Assembly (NCBI GenBank): GCA_021782995.1
Contig: JAJXUI010000010.1
Coordinates: forward strand, 1 to 64,000
Length of the DNA: 64,000 bases
Direction: 5' to 3'
DNA from: Pseudomonadota bacterium
GTDB taxonomy: Bacteria; Pseudomonadota; Gammaproteobacteria; Burkholderiales; Gallionellaceae
This document shows, piece after piece, positions 1-7,658 of the stretch. Within the stretch, counting starts at the first letter, position 1; each line of letters starts with the position of its first letter. A program made the position numbers and the translations under genes. The notes under the pieces are model-generated. The model worked only from the letters and a program-made list of their open reading frames with translations. It did no database searches and was not told the DNA's origin.

Positions 1-569
1 GTGACATATGATGTGGATGTGGTGGCCGAGGTGGCTGCCTTATCTGCCTATCATGCGCTGGAGAAGCAGTTTGCCAAGCGTGGTTTTGTGAGGGAGGTTT
101 CACCCGAGCACCTATTTGCCGATGGCGGCTTGGGGAGGTGATGGTTGATTTGATGCCGGCTGAAGAACGCATTCTGGGTTTTGCAAATCGCTGGTATCCG
201 CTGGCTATAGCAACTGCATCCAGAATCACTTTGCCAAGCGGATGAAATTTACAATTGATTTCCGCACCGGCTTTTCTGGCGACAAAGCTGGAAGCATTTT
301 CTACTCGCGGCAACAATGACCTGATGTCCAGTCACGATTTCGAAGACATCATTACCGTGATTGATGGGCGGCCTGACATTGTTCAGGAGGTGATCGGATC
401 AGATAAAACGTTGTTGCATTATCTTGCCGCGAGCTTCAGCGTTATATTGGGCGGGCAGAATTTTGATAAAGCCTTGCCGGGCCTGGTGGTGTATGACGAG
501 CTGTACGATGAAAGGCTAAGAAATGTGCAAGCGCGTTTAAAACTGATCGCCAATCTGAAATCAGTTTGA
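1..569 (+). pseudogene. Decayed AbiEii-type nucleotidyltransferase, 5' end outside window
   Basis: Three pieces in two frames together resemble one protein of the AbiEii/AbiGii nucleotidyltransferase family. Frame 1 reads TYDVDVVAEV up to about base 120 and then stops at 139-141. From about 123 the third frame reads WRLGEVMVDLMP and continues to an in-frame TGA at 243-245. The same frame resumes directly after it (NLQLISAPAFLATKLEAF) and ends at 569. This implies one frameshift near base 120 and one nonsense codon at 243. The family supplies the toxin of type IV abortive-infection systems and also many stand-alone transferases; no AbiEi partner is visible because the upstream part lies outside the window. 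The last piece could be translated from a TTG at 255, but without the catalytic half it would not be an active transferase. Sequencing error is possible but would need two separate errors. Confidence 0.72.
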
Positions 570-612
570 ATGGCAGTGGCTGTTTTTGAAATACTCAACT
601 TGCCAACAGCTT

Positions 613-679
613 CGTACTCTTCCCCGACACCATCAGTCCTAGGCTCATCATTGCCCGCGTCATCCCCATAAACAGCTTG
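613..679 (-). pseudogene. Relic of a helicase C-terminus, duplicate of the end of the 2550-4193 gene
   Basis: Read on the minus strand this stretch encodes LKLFMGMTRAMMSLGLMVSG. That closely matches the end of the NERD-helicase (RKLFVGMTRATMSLGLVVSG), whose coding DNA is at about 2577-2643 in the same orientation. By eye the two DNA copies differ at roughly nine of about 70 bases, mostly transitions. No further helicase sequence is visible on either side and there is no usable start. It is best read as the stump of a second helicase copy or of an earlier version of the gene. The toxin-antitoxin pair and the UPF0149 gene lie between the two copies. Confidence 0.65.
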
Positions 680-808
680 AGCAGAATAAAATATTCAATA
701 TAAACAAAATATTATAATATTTCCAATTCGCTCGAATCGTTTTATTTGACTGAATCGAACGATTTGGTTACTTTAAAACCATATTGTGAAAGATATAGGA
801 GGTTGACT

Positions 809-1060
809 ATGCAAACTTATACAGCGAATGAAGCCAAGACACGGTTTGGCGAATTTTTGGACAAGGTGCAACGTGAGCCGGTGCGCGTGATGCGCCATGA
901 TCGCGTGGTGGGTGTGATGGTGAGTGCGGAAGATTATGAAGCGATGCGGGTTTTTTATGCAGATCGTCTGTTGAAAACATTGGATGAAACGGCAGTCACC
1001 GCAGAGAAGGCCGGGTTGACTCCCGAGAAGCTTGAGCAGTTGCTGGCAGATGAAAGCTGA
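809..1060 (+). CDS. Antitoxin of the Phd/YefM family
   Basis: An 83-residue protein starting MQTYTANEAKTRFGEFLDKV, the usual N-terminal pattern of Phd/YefM antitoxins (DNA-binding fold, then a tail that binds and neutralises the toxin). The ATG at 809 is preceded by AGGAGG at 797-802 with six bases of spacing, so it is preferred over the in-frame start at 746, which has no such site. The PIN-domain toxin gene follows after six bases. In this family the antitoxin, alone or with its toxin, normally represses the shared promoter. The AT-rich stretch at about 685-745 is the likely promoter/operator, though no operator was identified. Confidence 0.88.
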   Translation: MQTYTANEAKTRFGEFLDKVQREPVRVMRHDRVVGVMVSAEDYEAMRVFYADRLLKTLDETAVTAEKAGLTPEKLEQLLADES

Positions 1061-1066
1061 GTTTGC

Positions 1067-1519
1067 ATGAGTCCACGCGGGCCTGTGGTTGTGATTGACA
1101 CCAATGTCTGGATCAGCGGTATGCTGACCCGCTCAGGCGTGCCGGCCCAACTGATCCGTCAGGTTGTGCGCCAGGGGCGCCCGGTGCTTACTACGGAAAC
1201 TTTCGCTGAACTCAAGCAGCGTATGTGGTTGCCCAAGTTCGATCGCTACATTTCAATAGAAGACCGGAGGCGGCTGTTGCATGAAGTTGATACAGCAGCG
1301 TTCTGGTTTGATGTTCCACCGCAGATCGCAGGGCAGAAATTCTGCCGCGATGCTGATGACGATAAATTTATTCATGCAGCGCTGGCTTCGAATGCGGATT
1401 GGTTAATTTCAGGTGACAGGGATTTGCTGGTGTTGGCAGATTCCTTGTCGGCATCCGGTGTGCGCATTGTTTCGCCAGCCGATGCCATGCAGTTGCCTGA
1501 ATTCAAATTGCAGACATAG
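1067..1519 (+). CDS. PIN-domain ribonuclease toxin
   Basis: A 150-residue PIN-domain protein of the COG1569-like putative toxin group. Expected acidic residues are visible: D11 in VIDTNVWIS, E48, the D97-D99 cluster in CRDADDDKF and D117 in SGDRDLL. In this family they bind the Mg2+/Mn2+ used to cut RNA. It follows the Phd/YefM antitoxin by six bases on the same strand, the usual type II toxin-antitoxin layout. All catalytic positions look intact, so the pair is probably functional even though its surroundings are decayed. The RNA target cannot be told from sequence. Confidence 0.87.
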   Translation: MSPRGPVVVIDTNVWISGMLTRSGVPAQLIRQVVRQGRPVLTTETFAELKQRMWLPKFDRYISIEDRRRLLHEVDTAAFWFDVPPQIAGQKFCRDADDDKFIHAALASNADWLISGDRDLLVLADSLSASGVRIVSPADAMQLPEFKLQT

Positions 1520-1595
1520 CGATTTCGACATGAACCAAACCTTAAGATTGTCATTATTCCATTATTGTTATTTTCAAAAATCACGACAGGGCGCT

Positions 1596-1674
1596 CCCTC
1601 ATCCCCACCCTTCTCCCGGAGGGAGAAGGGCCTTACATCCCTCTCCCTCCGGGAGAGGGACAGAAGGTGAGGGA
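1596..1674. repeat. REP-like double palindrome
   Basis: Two GC-rich hairpins stand side by side: CCTTCTCCCGGAGGGAGAAGG (about 1609-1629) and CCCTCTCCCTCCGGGAGAGGG (about 1639-1659). They are flanked by CCCTCATCCCC on the left and GGTGAGGG on the right, so the whole unit is itself an inverted repeat. This is the architecture of bacterial REP/BIME elements, which are dispersed between genes by RAYT transposases. It lies 3' of the PIN toxin gene and may also help end its transcript, but no T-run follows. No second copy is seen in the window. Confidence 0.7.
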
Positions 1675-1797
1675 ACTCACGTTAAGTAAACTTCTGTCAT
1701 GTTTTATGGAATGCTCAATAGTAAGAGTATGAGCTGGTCATGCAATTTTTTGTAGTGCGTTTACAACGATGATGCAGGCCAGGCAAAAAGGAAAAGC

Positions 1798-2502
1798 ATG
1801 AATAACTTGTATATGCCGCTTAATGACGAAGAAATAGCGTGGCTGGAAGAATACCTGCTGAATCGCATTGACGAGGAAGAGGCTGCATCTGGCGAAACAG
1901 ATGAAGGTATTTTTGAAATATCCGGTCTGGATGGATTTTTCACCGCAATCATCTGCAGCAAAAACCTTGTGATGCCTTCGACTTGGTTACCCGCACTATG
2001 GGGTGATTACAAGCCGGAATGGGCAAATGAGGCAGAGTTTGAAAAAGTACTGAACCTTTTGATGCGCCACATGAATGAAATAGCTGGGCTGCTGCTCAAT
2101 GATCCTGATAAGTTTGAGCCACTGTTTTTGGAGCGCGAGGTTGAGGGCAGGACTATTCTGATTGTGGATGAATGGTGTGTGGGTTTTGAGCGTGGCATGT
2201 CGCTTGATAAAGAAGGGTGGGATGACGAATCCCTGGTGCCGCTTTTGTCGCCCATACACTTGTTTGGAACTGAAACTGGCTGGGATGAGTTGAAGCAAAT
2301 GAGCGGCGAGCTGACTGAATCGCATCAGCAGGCTATCCCCAGTGCGATACGTGAAATTTATTCTTATAACTTGTCTTTCAGGGACAAGGCAAAAACGCTT
2401 CGGCGGAGCGAGCCGAAAATTGGTAGAAATGATCCTTGCCCTTGCGGCTCAGGTAAGAAATATAAAGTTTGTTGCGGGGCGCCACAAAACACTTATCATT
2501 AA
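1798..2502 (+). CDS. UPF0149/YecA-like protein with C-terminal SEC-C zinc motif
   Basis: A 234-residue protein. Residues 1 to about 190 match the UPF0149 (YecA/YgfB-like) pattern: an acidic start followed by [20 protein letters not shown] and [12 protein letters not shown]. The tail [20 protein letters not shown] is a complete SEC-C motif, the zinc-binding knuckle also found at the C-terminus of SecA. The function of the family is not established; the SEC-C tail suggests a protein or ribosome contact. An AAGGAAAA ribosome site precedes the ATG. It stands alone between a REP element and a convergent helicase gene. Confidence 0.88.
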   Translation: MNNLYMPLNDEEIAWLEEYLLNRIDEEEAASGETDEGIFEISGLDGFFTAIICSKNLVMPSTWLPALWGDYKPEWANEAEFEKVLNLLMRHMNEIAGLLLNDPDKFEPLFLEREVEGRTILIVDEWCVGFERGMSLDKEGWDDESLVPLLSPIHLFGTETGWDELKQMSGELTESHQQAIPSAIREIYSYNLSFRDKAKTLRRSEPKIGRNDPCPCGSGKKYKVCCGAPQNTYH

Positions 2503-2549
2503 CTGAAAGTGTGCGAAATACGATGCAATTTGACCTGTTGTATGTCAAG

Positions 2550-4193
2550 TTAGCCTTGGTTTGTAAGTGTGATCGCACTCTTCCCCGACACCACCAGCCC
2601 CAGGCTCATCGTCGCCCGCGTCATCCCCACAAACAGTTTGCGCATGGTTTGTTCATCCAGTTCATCAAAATCGATTTCGGTGAAGATGATGCACGGGGCA
2701 GATTGCCCCTTGAAGCGGTAAACGGTGTCAAACAGCACATCGCCTTCGGTAAACACCGGGTTGCTCAGCAGGTCGTATTGGCCGGTGAATTTGCGCAGTG
2801 AAAAATTTCCCAGTTTGTCGAATTTGGAGAGCAGCGATTTTTCCATGCCACGGAAGGAGATCACGGCGATCATGTCTCGCGTGTAGCCCTGTTTCAGGCA
2901 TTCGGTAATGGCCTTTTTGGTTTTTTCGAGCAGGTCTTTGTCGTCCTTGTATTGGTAAATTTCCGGGCTGGCACCGACTAGCGGGCTGCCCGATTGCAAA
3001 TTTTTAATTTGCACGCTTTCGGGCAGGGTGAGGATTTCGCGTATGCCCTGCATCACATCGCGCGGGGTGCGGTAGTTGGTTTCAGAACGGAGGGTGACCC
3101 AATCACTGAGGTCTGCATTTTCGTTCTGGTAAAGTTTTTGCAGTGGGTCCTCCAGCCACCAGAATTTGCCATCGGGCTTTAAAAACTTGAGCAGGTTGTC
3201 TTTCCATTGCGGATGAAAATCCTGCCCTTCGTCGATGATGACTTCATCAAATTTTTCAGCATCAGTGGGGGCATAGGCATCCATGAAGGCGGTCATCTGC
3301 GCAAAGGCATCCTTGCTGAAATCCGGCGTATGGCCGGCCTGCTGAAAGATGCGGTTGCACAGCTGGTGATAGCTGGTGACCAGCCCGCCTGCGGGCACGG
3401 CGCGCGAGAAATGATCGGCCAGCGGCCGGTTGTAGCACACATACAGCGGGTGTTTGTATTGCGCGATGGCATCGCGAAAAATATTGATTGCGAGTTGGGT
3501 TTTGCCGGAGCCGGCGGTGCCGATCACCCTTAAACGAAACGGATTGCATTCCACCTTGCGCGCCCATTCTGCCAGGCCGCCGGAAAGGCGGGTGTAGAGC
3601 AGGCGCGCCTGCCCGGCATAGGCATTGGCATCGGGGGTGAGCTGCAAGATGTCACATAAAAAGTTGTGCAGTTGTTCGGCGATGGGCTGTGCGGCTTCCA
3701 GCGGCAAGATGCCCTGGATGATCTGCGGCAGGTGTTCGCGTTTGCTGCTATCCACGATGCGCTCTGGCGCAATGCCTGCGGTGCCGGGGTTTTGCACGGT
3801 GTAGTCCGGGCAATAGAGCAGGGTGCTGATGTCGATGTGTTCTTCTTTGGTGTAAGGCTTGAGGCGGGTGACCAGCTCGGTGAGCGAGCGCGCCATTTGC
3901 GCAGGTACGGATTTCTGCTGTTTGTTGTATAGCTTGTAAAGACCATCTGCGGTTTCACTCAAGAAGCCGCTCTTTTGCTCGATCAGCAGCAATTTGCCTG
4001 AGGGGCTCAAGATGGCAAAGTCGATCTCTCCCCAGATCTGGTAACCGTGGTTGACGCGCGTCCAGTGTACGCCGTGGTAGATGCGGTAGTCATCGGGCAG
4101 CGTGTCGGCGAGCAGGGAAAGCGTCTCCAGTTCACGTGCGGCGGCACCGGTTGCCTTGAGTTCGCGCCAGCCTTCGGGTGATATTGTAGCCAT
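2550..4193 (-). CDS. NERD-domain superfamily 1 DNA helicase
   Basis: A 547-residue protein. The N-terminal ~190 residues look like a NERD (nuclease-related) domain: GEIDFAIL at 55-62 and LLIEQKSG at 69-76 supply the D...ExK-like residues of the PD-(D/E)xK fold. A UvrD/Rep-like motor follows: Walker A GTAGSGKT at 225-232, DEGQD at 321-325 (motif II), NYRTPRDV, VYRFKGQSAPCI and LFVGMTRATMSLGLVV (motif VI). The family pairs DNA unwinding with possible DNA cleavage, but its role is poorly defined and some members lie in defence islands. The DUF2779 nuclease lies upstream on the same strand after 446 bases that contain a palindromic element. A relic of the same C-terminus lies at 613-679. Confidence 0.86.
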   Translation of the reverse strand: MATISPEGWRELKATGAAARELETLSLLADTLPDDYRIYHGVHWTRVNHGYQIWGEIDFAILSPSGKLLLIEQKSGFLSETADGLYKLYNKQQKSVPAQMARSLTELVTRLKPYTKEEHIDISTLLYCPDYTVQNPGTAGIAPERIVDSSKREHLPQIIQGILPLEAAQPIAEQLHNFLCDILQLTPDANAYAGQARLLYTRLSGGLAEWARKVECNPFRLRVIGTAGSGKTQLAINIFRDAIAQYKHPLYVCYNRPLADHFSRAVPAGGLVTSYHQLCNRIFQQAGHTPDFSKDAFAQMTAFMDAYAPTDAEKFDEVIIDEGQDFHPQWKDNLLKFLKPDGKFWWLEDPLQKLYQNENADLSDWVTLRSETNYRTPRDVMQGIREILTLPESVQIKNLQSGSPLVGASPEIYQYKDDKDLLEKTKKAITECLKQGYTRDMIAVISFRGMEKSLLSKFDKLGNFSLRKFTGQYDLLSNPVFTEGDVLFDTVYRFKGQSAPCIIFTEIDFDELDEQTMRKLFVGMTRATMSLGLVVSGKSAITLTNQG

Positions 4194-4388
4194 TTGATTA
4201 TATTGAATATTCGTTGTTTGCGAATAGCGAAAACGCTATTTTACAGGGTTGTGGCGGGGTAAGGTTTGCGGAGATTAATGGCACTAATCTATGCAAATTA
4301 TGCGTAGATTATTTCGTATGGCAAAAATTCCTTTGTAATCTGAGCATGAGATTCACATGCGGTAATTGCCGGGGGCAGCCCGGCGGCT
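4194..4388. other. Non-coding stretch upstream of the NERD helicase
   Basis: No supported gene. The part next to the helicase start is AT-rich (about 4195-4350) and should contain its promoter, reading to the left. No clear -35/-10 pair was identified. Towards 4360 the composition changes to the GC-rich palindromic element described next. Confidence 0.5.
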
Positions 4389-4584
4389 GGTAACCTTTTT
4401 TGTCTCGCCAGAAAAGGTCACCCAAAAAAGGCGACCCTGATCCGCCATCCCTGCGGGATACCCTGCGTTGCTCGCCAGCACAGGCGGCTGCGGAACTCGC
4501 ACGATCCGCTATGCGGCCACGTGCTCAAACAGTCCTCGCCGAAATCCCCTGAGCTGCCTGTGCTACTAGGTGGCGGATAAAGGG
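4389..4584. repeat. Nested palindromic element, possible MITE relic or structured RNA
   Basis: Three inverted-repeat pairs were found by eye. The first is GGTAACCTTTT at 4389-4399 against AAAAGGTCACC at 4412-4422. The second and outer pair is CCCTGATCCGCCA at 4435-4447 against TGGCGGATAAAGGG at 4571-4584. The third, inside it, is AGCACAGGCGGCT at 4477-4489 against AGCTGCCTGTGCT at 4552-4564. Together they form one small hairpin followed by a ~150-base long-stem structure between two minus-strand genes. There is no credible open frame. It could be a transposon-derived miniature element, a repeat family, or a transcribed RNA. Confidence 0.5.
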
Positions 4585-4639
4585 GAGGGAACCCTGTGTG
4601 CAGAGTGAAGGCGAATTGATTGAAGAAAGATTTCAGTCT

Positions 4640-6178
4640 TTAGTTTTCAAAATCTGGAAGCGATACACCCGCCAGATATTCCCACAGCTTGACCATCGCC
4701 AGGGTATCGAGCTTGCAATAGGCCAGCAGTTGATTGTGGATTTCTGCTTTGCGCGCAGGAGTTGTTTCGGGCTGGATAGCTTCGTAATAGGCATCGATTG
4801 CCATTTGCCCATCCTGCACGCCGTTCAATTGCTGGTAGCTCAGCTCCGGCGCGACCGTGGGCAGCACGTTCTTGATGCTCCAGCTGCCGTATTGATCGGG
4901 GTGGTAGTAGTTGTGTTTGGTGATGGGCTGCAGATCGACCAGACGTTTCCTGATGGCGAGCAGTGCAGGTGAGAGGTCGGCATAGCGGTTTGCCAGCTCT
5001 GCCAGCTTACCGCCTTCGAATGCGGCGTTATACACATACACGGGGCCATGTTCACCCATATGCTGGATGAGTGTTTCGGCAAACTGGCGCGAGGGGTCTT
5101 CGCCGCTCAAGTCGAGAAATTCGCAATGCTGCAGCTGGTTGTTTTCATCCAGCACATGCAGGCTGTACTGGAAGGGGATCTGCTGATAGGGCTTGGTGCC
5201 CGCCCATATGGGCACGGCGAGGTTGATGGTTTCAAAGTCCACAAAATATGCCGGGCGCTTGTTGGGATGGGTGGATTTCTTCGCTGCATCCGCATCGAAA
5301 TAGATTTCCCCTGTTAATGAGCAATCGCGCACGCGCTTTTGCATGTCGTTGAGCAGCGCTTCCGGGATGTCTGCCAGCGCGGCATCGGGATGGGCTTCCT
5401 TGAACAGGCGAAAGTCTTTGGTGTAGGGGCCGGGGATGACGTTGATGTCGAATCCGGCATCTGCTGCGCCTTCCGTTTCGCCAATTGCCAGGCCTTCCGC
5501 GCAATAAAACAGGAAGCCGCATTCAAAGGGTTTGTGGCATTGCGGGCCGATTGCAATGTCCGGCGCTTCAGGCAGCTCGGCCACGTGTTGCGCTTCTGTG
5601 ATGAGTGTGGCGATTTCTTCGCTGCGCGCAAAAGTGGCTTCGGTGAGGTCGCTCGCCTTGAGCAGGCCAAAATACTTTCCGTTGCCGGGGTAAACAAAGC
5701 TGGTGTCGATATGCGCAAGGGCCACGGTTTTCAGCGGCACGCCGGCTTGCCTGGCGATATGCGACTGGATGGCGATGTCGTCCAGGTGATAGGCCTTGAC
5801 CGAGCCGGAAGATTTCACCTCCACCATGTGCCACTCATTGGCGCCGCTTTGGGCATCGGGCAACATGATGTCGGCAAAGGCCAGCGCGTTGTCGGTTTTG
5901 AAGCCGGCCTCGAAAATGGGTTGTGGGGTTTGCAGCAGTTCGGCGGTGCGTTTGAATACATTTTCAAAGCCATCGCGCTGTGCATCCAGCAGCACGCCCT
6001 TGTGCTCGGGGTCGGCCAGCTGGCGTGCAATGTCACCGACCTGGTGGCCTGTGTCGATGCGCGACTGCGCAGCGGTGGAGTGTTGCGGCTCGATGCGGGC
6101 ATTGAGCTCCAGCCACATGCGCTTGGGGCATTGTTTGTAGCTGATGAGTCTGGATTTGGAGAGGAGTCTGCGGGTCAA
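4640..6178 (-). CDS. DUF2779 protein: Cas4/RecB-like nuclease fused to a DEDD-type exonuclease
   Basis: A 512-residue protein. The N-terminal half shows a RecB/Cas4 nuclease core: H45, D103, and E120/K122 in MVEVKSSG. It also has C17 plus the cluster CHKPFECGFLFYC (C214, C220, C226). This is the one-plus-three cysteine layout that holds a [4Fe-4S] cluster in Cas4 and AddB. The C-terminal half (PF11074, DUF2779) looks like an RNase-H-fold exonuclease: YFVDFETI at 311-318 with D314 and E316, YVYNAAFE at 381-388, and CKLDTLAMV with D491. Together these suggest two nuclease centres acting on DNA or RNA. No cas genes are nearby, so a role in repair or phage defence is inference. All expected catalytic residues appear present. 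Confidence 0.82.
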   Translation of the reverse strand: MTRRLLSKSRLISYKQCPKRMWLELNARIEPQHSTAAQSRIDTGHQVGDIARQLADPEHKGVLLDAQRDGFENVFKRTAELLQTPQPIFEAGFKTDNALAFADIMLPDAQSGANEWHMVEVKSSGSVKAYHLDDIAIQSHIARQAGVPLKTVALAHIDTSFVYPGNGKYFGLLKASDLTEATFARSEEIATLITEAQHVAELPEAPDIAIGPQCHKPFECGFLFYCAEGLAIGETEGAADAGFDINVIPGPYTKDFRLFKEAHPDAALADIPEALLNDMQKRVRDCSLTGEIYFDADAAKKSTHPNKRPAYFVDFETINLAVPIWAGTKPYQQIPFQYSLHVLDENNQLQHCEFLDLSGEDPSRQFAETLIQHMGEHGPVYVYNAAFEGGKLAELANRYADLSPALLAIRKRLVDLQPITKHNYYHPDQYGSWSIKNVLPTVAPELSYQQLNGVQDGQMAIDAYYEAIQPETTPARKAEIHNQLLAYCKLDTLAMVKLWEYLAGVSLPDFEN

Positions 6179-6273
6179 TTCGGAGACGGAAATGTGTTTT
6201 GTAAGATTGGCTGCAATCTTCTCATAAATACAGTCGCCTATGTTAAGCTAGGGCGAGTTTACAGCCCCTGATC

Positions 6274-6822
6274 ATGGTGAATGTTCCCAACGCGATAACG
6301 ATGTTGCGCTTTGTACTGCTGCCCTTCATTGCCCAGCAGCTGCTGGCAGGAGCATATGGCGTGGCTTGTGGTCTTTTCATCATCACCGCGATTTCGGACT
6401 GGGCCGATGGCGTGATTGCGCGCCGCTGGAACCAGCGCACGCGCTTCGGCGCGATAGCCGATCCGCTGGCGGACAAGCTGACGATGCTGACTGTTACGCT
6501 GATACTGACCTGCCAGCATCACTTGCCCTGGTGGCTGACTGCTGCGGTGATTTCGCGCGATGTGGTGATTGTGACGGGTGCCTTGGCTTTCCACTTTTTG
6601 ATTGGTCATGTGGAGATGGACCCCAGCCGGATATCCAAATGGAATACCGCACTGGCATTTGTGCTGCTGGTGGCGGTGCAGGCGATAGAGGCGGGGTGGA
6701 TTCCGGGCGGCATCTGGCGTGAAGGTTTGATCGTCTTGATGTTGACGACGACGCTGCTTTCAGGCGGGCAATACGTTTATGAGTGGGCGCACAAGGCGCG
6801 GCAGGCAAGAGGGAATGCCTGA
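6274..6822 (+). CDS. CDP-alcohol phosphatidyltransferase (phosphatidylglycerophosphate synthase-like)
   Basis: A 182-residue inner-membrane enzyme with the full family motif D-x2-DG-x2-AR-x8-G-x3-D-x3-D: D42, D45, G46, A49, R50, G59, D63 and D67. Family members move a phosphatidyl group from CDP-diacylglycerol to an alcohol. The size and the start PNAITMLRFVLLP fit the PgsA-like branch that makes phosphatidylglycerophosphate, but the acceptor cannot be fixed from sequence. About five to six hydrophobic segments are visible. It is divergent from the DUF2779 gene, with 95 bases between them. A second pgsA may exist elsewhere, so no symbol is assigned. Confidence 0.85.
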   Translation: MVNVPNAITMLRFVLLPFIAQQLLAGAYGVACGLFIITAISDWADGVIARRWNQRTRFGAIADPLADKLTMLTVTLILTCQHHLPWWLTAAVISRDVVIVTGALAFHFLIGHVEMDPSRISKWNTALAFVLLVAVQAIEAGWIPGGIWREGLIVLMLTTTLLSGGQYVYEWAHKARQARGNA

Positions 6823-6939
6823 TTTGATTGAAAAAATGTGGCTGGAGTCGAGAAGCTGATTGCAGCAGGCTGTTCTATAGTTGACCATTTCCCTCGGAAA
6901 TTATTACAATCCGGACATATCTCAAAAGGTAACTTGACC

Positions 6940-7524
6940 ATGAATACAGAATTGTTGAATGCCGTGCAGGCCGGTGGGCTGGCTCAAACCGAAACACTGC
7001 TGAAGGGTGGTGCTGACGTGAATACCCGCAATGAAGAGGGGGCAACGCCCTTGATGATTGCGGCCGGCAATGGCAATGCCGAATTGGTGGAGCTGCTGCT
7101 GAAATCCGGTGCCGAGGTGGATGCGGCGGACATTCGCGGCTGGACTGCCTTGATGAAGGCCATTTTCAACTACGAGCAGAACAAGGGCTTCCCCGATATC
7201 GTGCAGACGCTGATTGATGCTGGTGCGGATATCGAGCACACAATCGTGTATGGCACGCGCCCACTGATGATCGCGGCAGGTTATGGCGAAGCACGCGTGG
7301 TGGAAGTGCTGCTGGCGGCCGGGGTGGATGTCAGCGCGCAGAACGAAGGTGGACGCACTGCGCGGGTGATGGCCGAAACCAAGGATTACGTGGAAGTGGT
7401 CAACCTGCTGCATATGCATGACATCAACAGCATGGAAGGCAAATCACCTTGTTCGGTCGCACCCAAGGCCGGTACGCCGGGCGGTGTGAGTGTGATCAAT
7501 TTCATGCGCAAGCCGCAATCCTGA
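6940..7524 (+). CDS. Ankyrin-repeat protein
   Basis: A 194-residue protein built of four to five ankyrin repeats, seen as GGADVNTRNEEGATPLMIAA, SGAEVDAADIRGWTALMKAI, AGADIEHTIVYGTRPLMIAA and AGVDVSAQNEGGRTARVMA. The ATG at 6940 is preceded by AAAAGGT at 6924-6930 and begins the first helix directly. An in-frame GTG at 6838 would add 34 residues that do not look like ankyrin sequence. There is no signal peptide, so it is probably a cytoplasmic protein-protein adaptor. The 30-residue C-terminal tail is not repeat-like. No partner is evident. Confidence 0.85.
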   Translation: MNTELLNAVQAGGLAQTETLLKGGADVNTRNEEGATPLMIAAGNGNAELVELLLKSGAEVDAADIRGWTALMKAIFNYEQNKGFPDIVQTLIDAGADIEHTIVYGTRPLMIAAGYGEARVVEVLLAAGVDVSAQNEGGRTARVMAETKDYVEVVNLLHMHDINSMEGKSPCSVAPKAGTPGGVSVINFMRKPQS

Positions 7525-7658
7525 GCCTGATTCCATTTGTGTGGCGTCGCCTGCATGAATGTGCCTCCAAACTGCAATCCGGCTGTCATGCCGGGTGCTT
7601 GTATCAGTCCCCCTTTTACTGCAAGATGCCATCATCCAAAAAGAGCTGAGGTATCGCA

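Noticed and set aside
613-2643. Exact attachment-site pair of an integrative element
   Set aside because: The two copies differ at several positions and no integrase or recombinase gene lies between them, so only a relic duplication is claimed.
4640-6178. Annotation of the DUF2779 gene as a CRISPR cas4
   Set aside because: The N-terminal half has Cas4-like residues, but the C-terminal DEDD-like domain and absence of any cas gene or array point to the DUF2779 family.
5339-6271. Open frame of 310 codons on the plus strand
   Set aside because: It is antisense to the DUF2779 gene, whose protein has clear nuclease motifs; the plus-strand product has no recognisable pattern.
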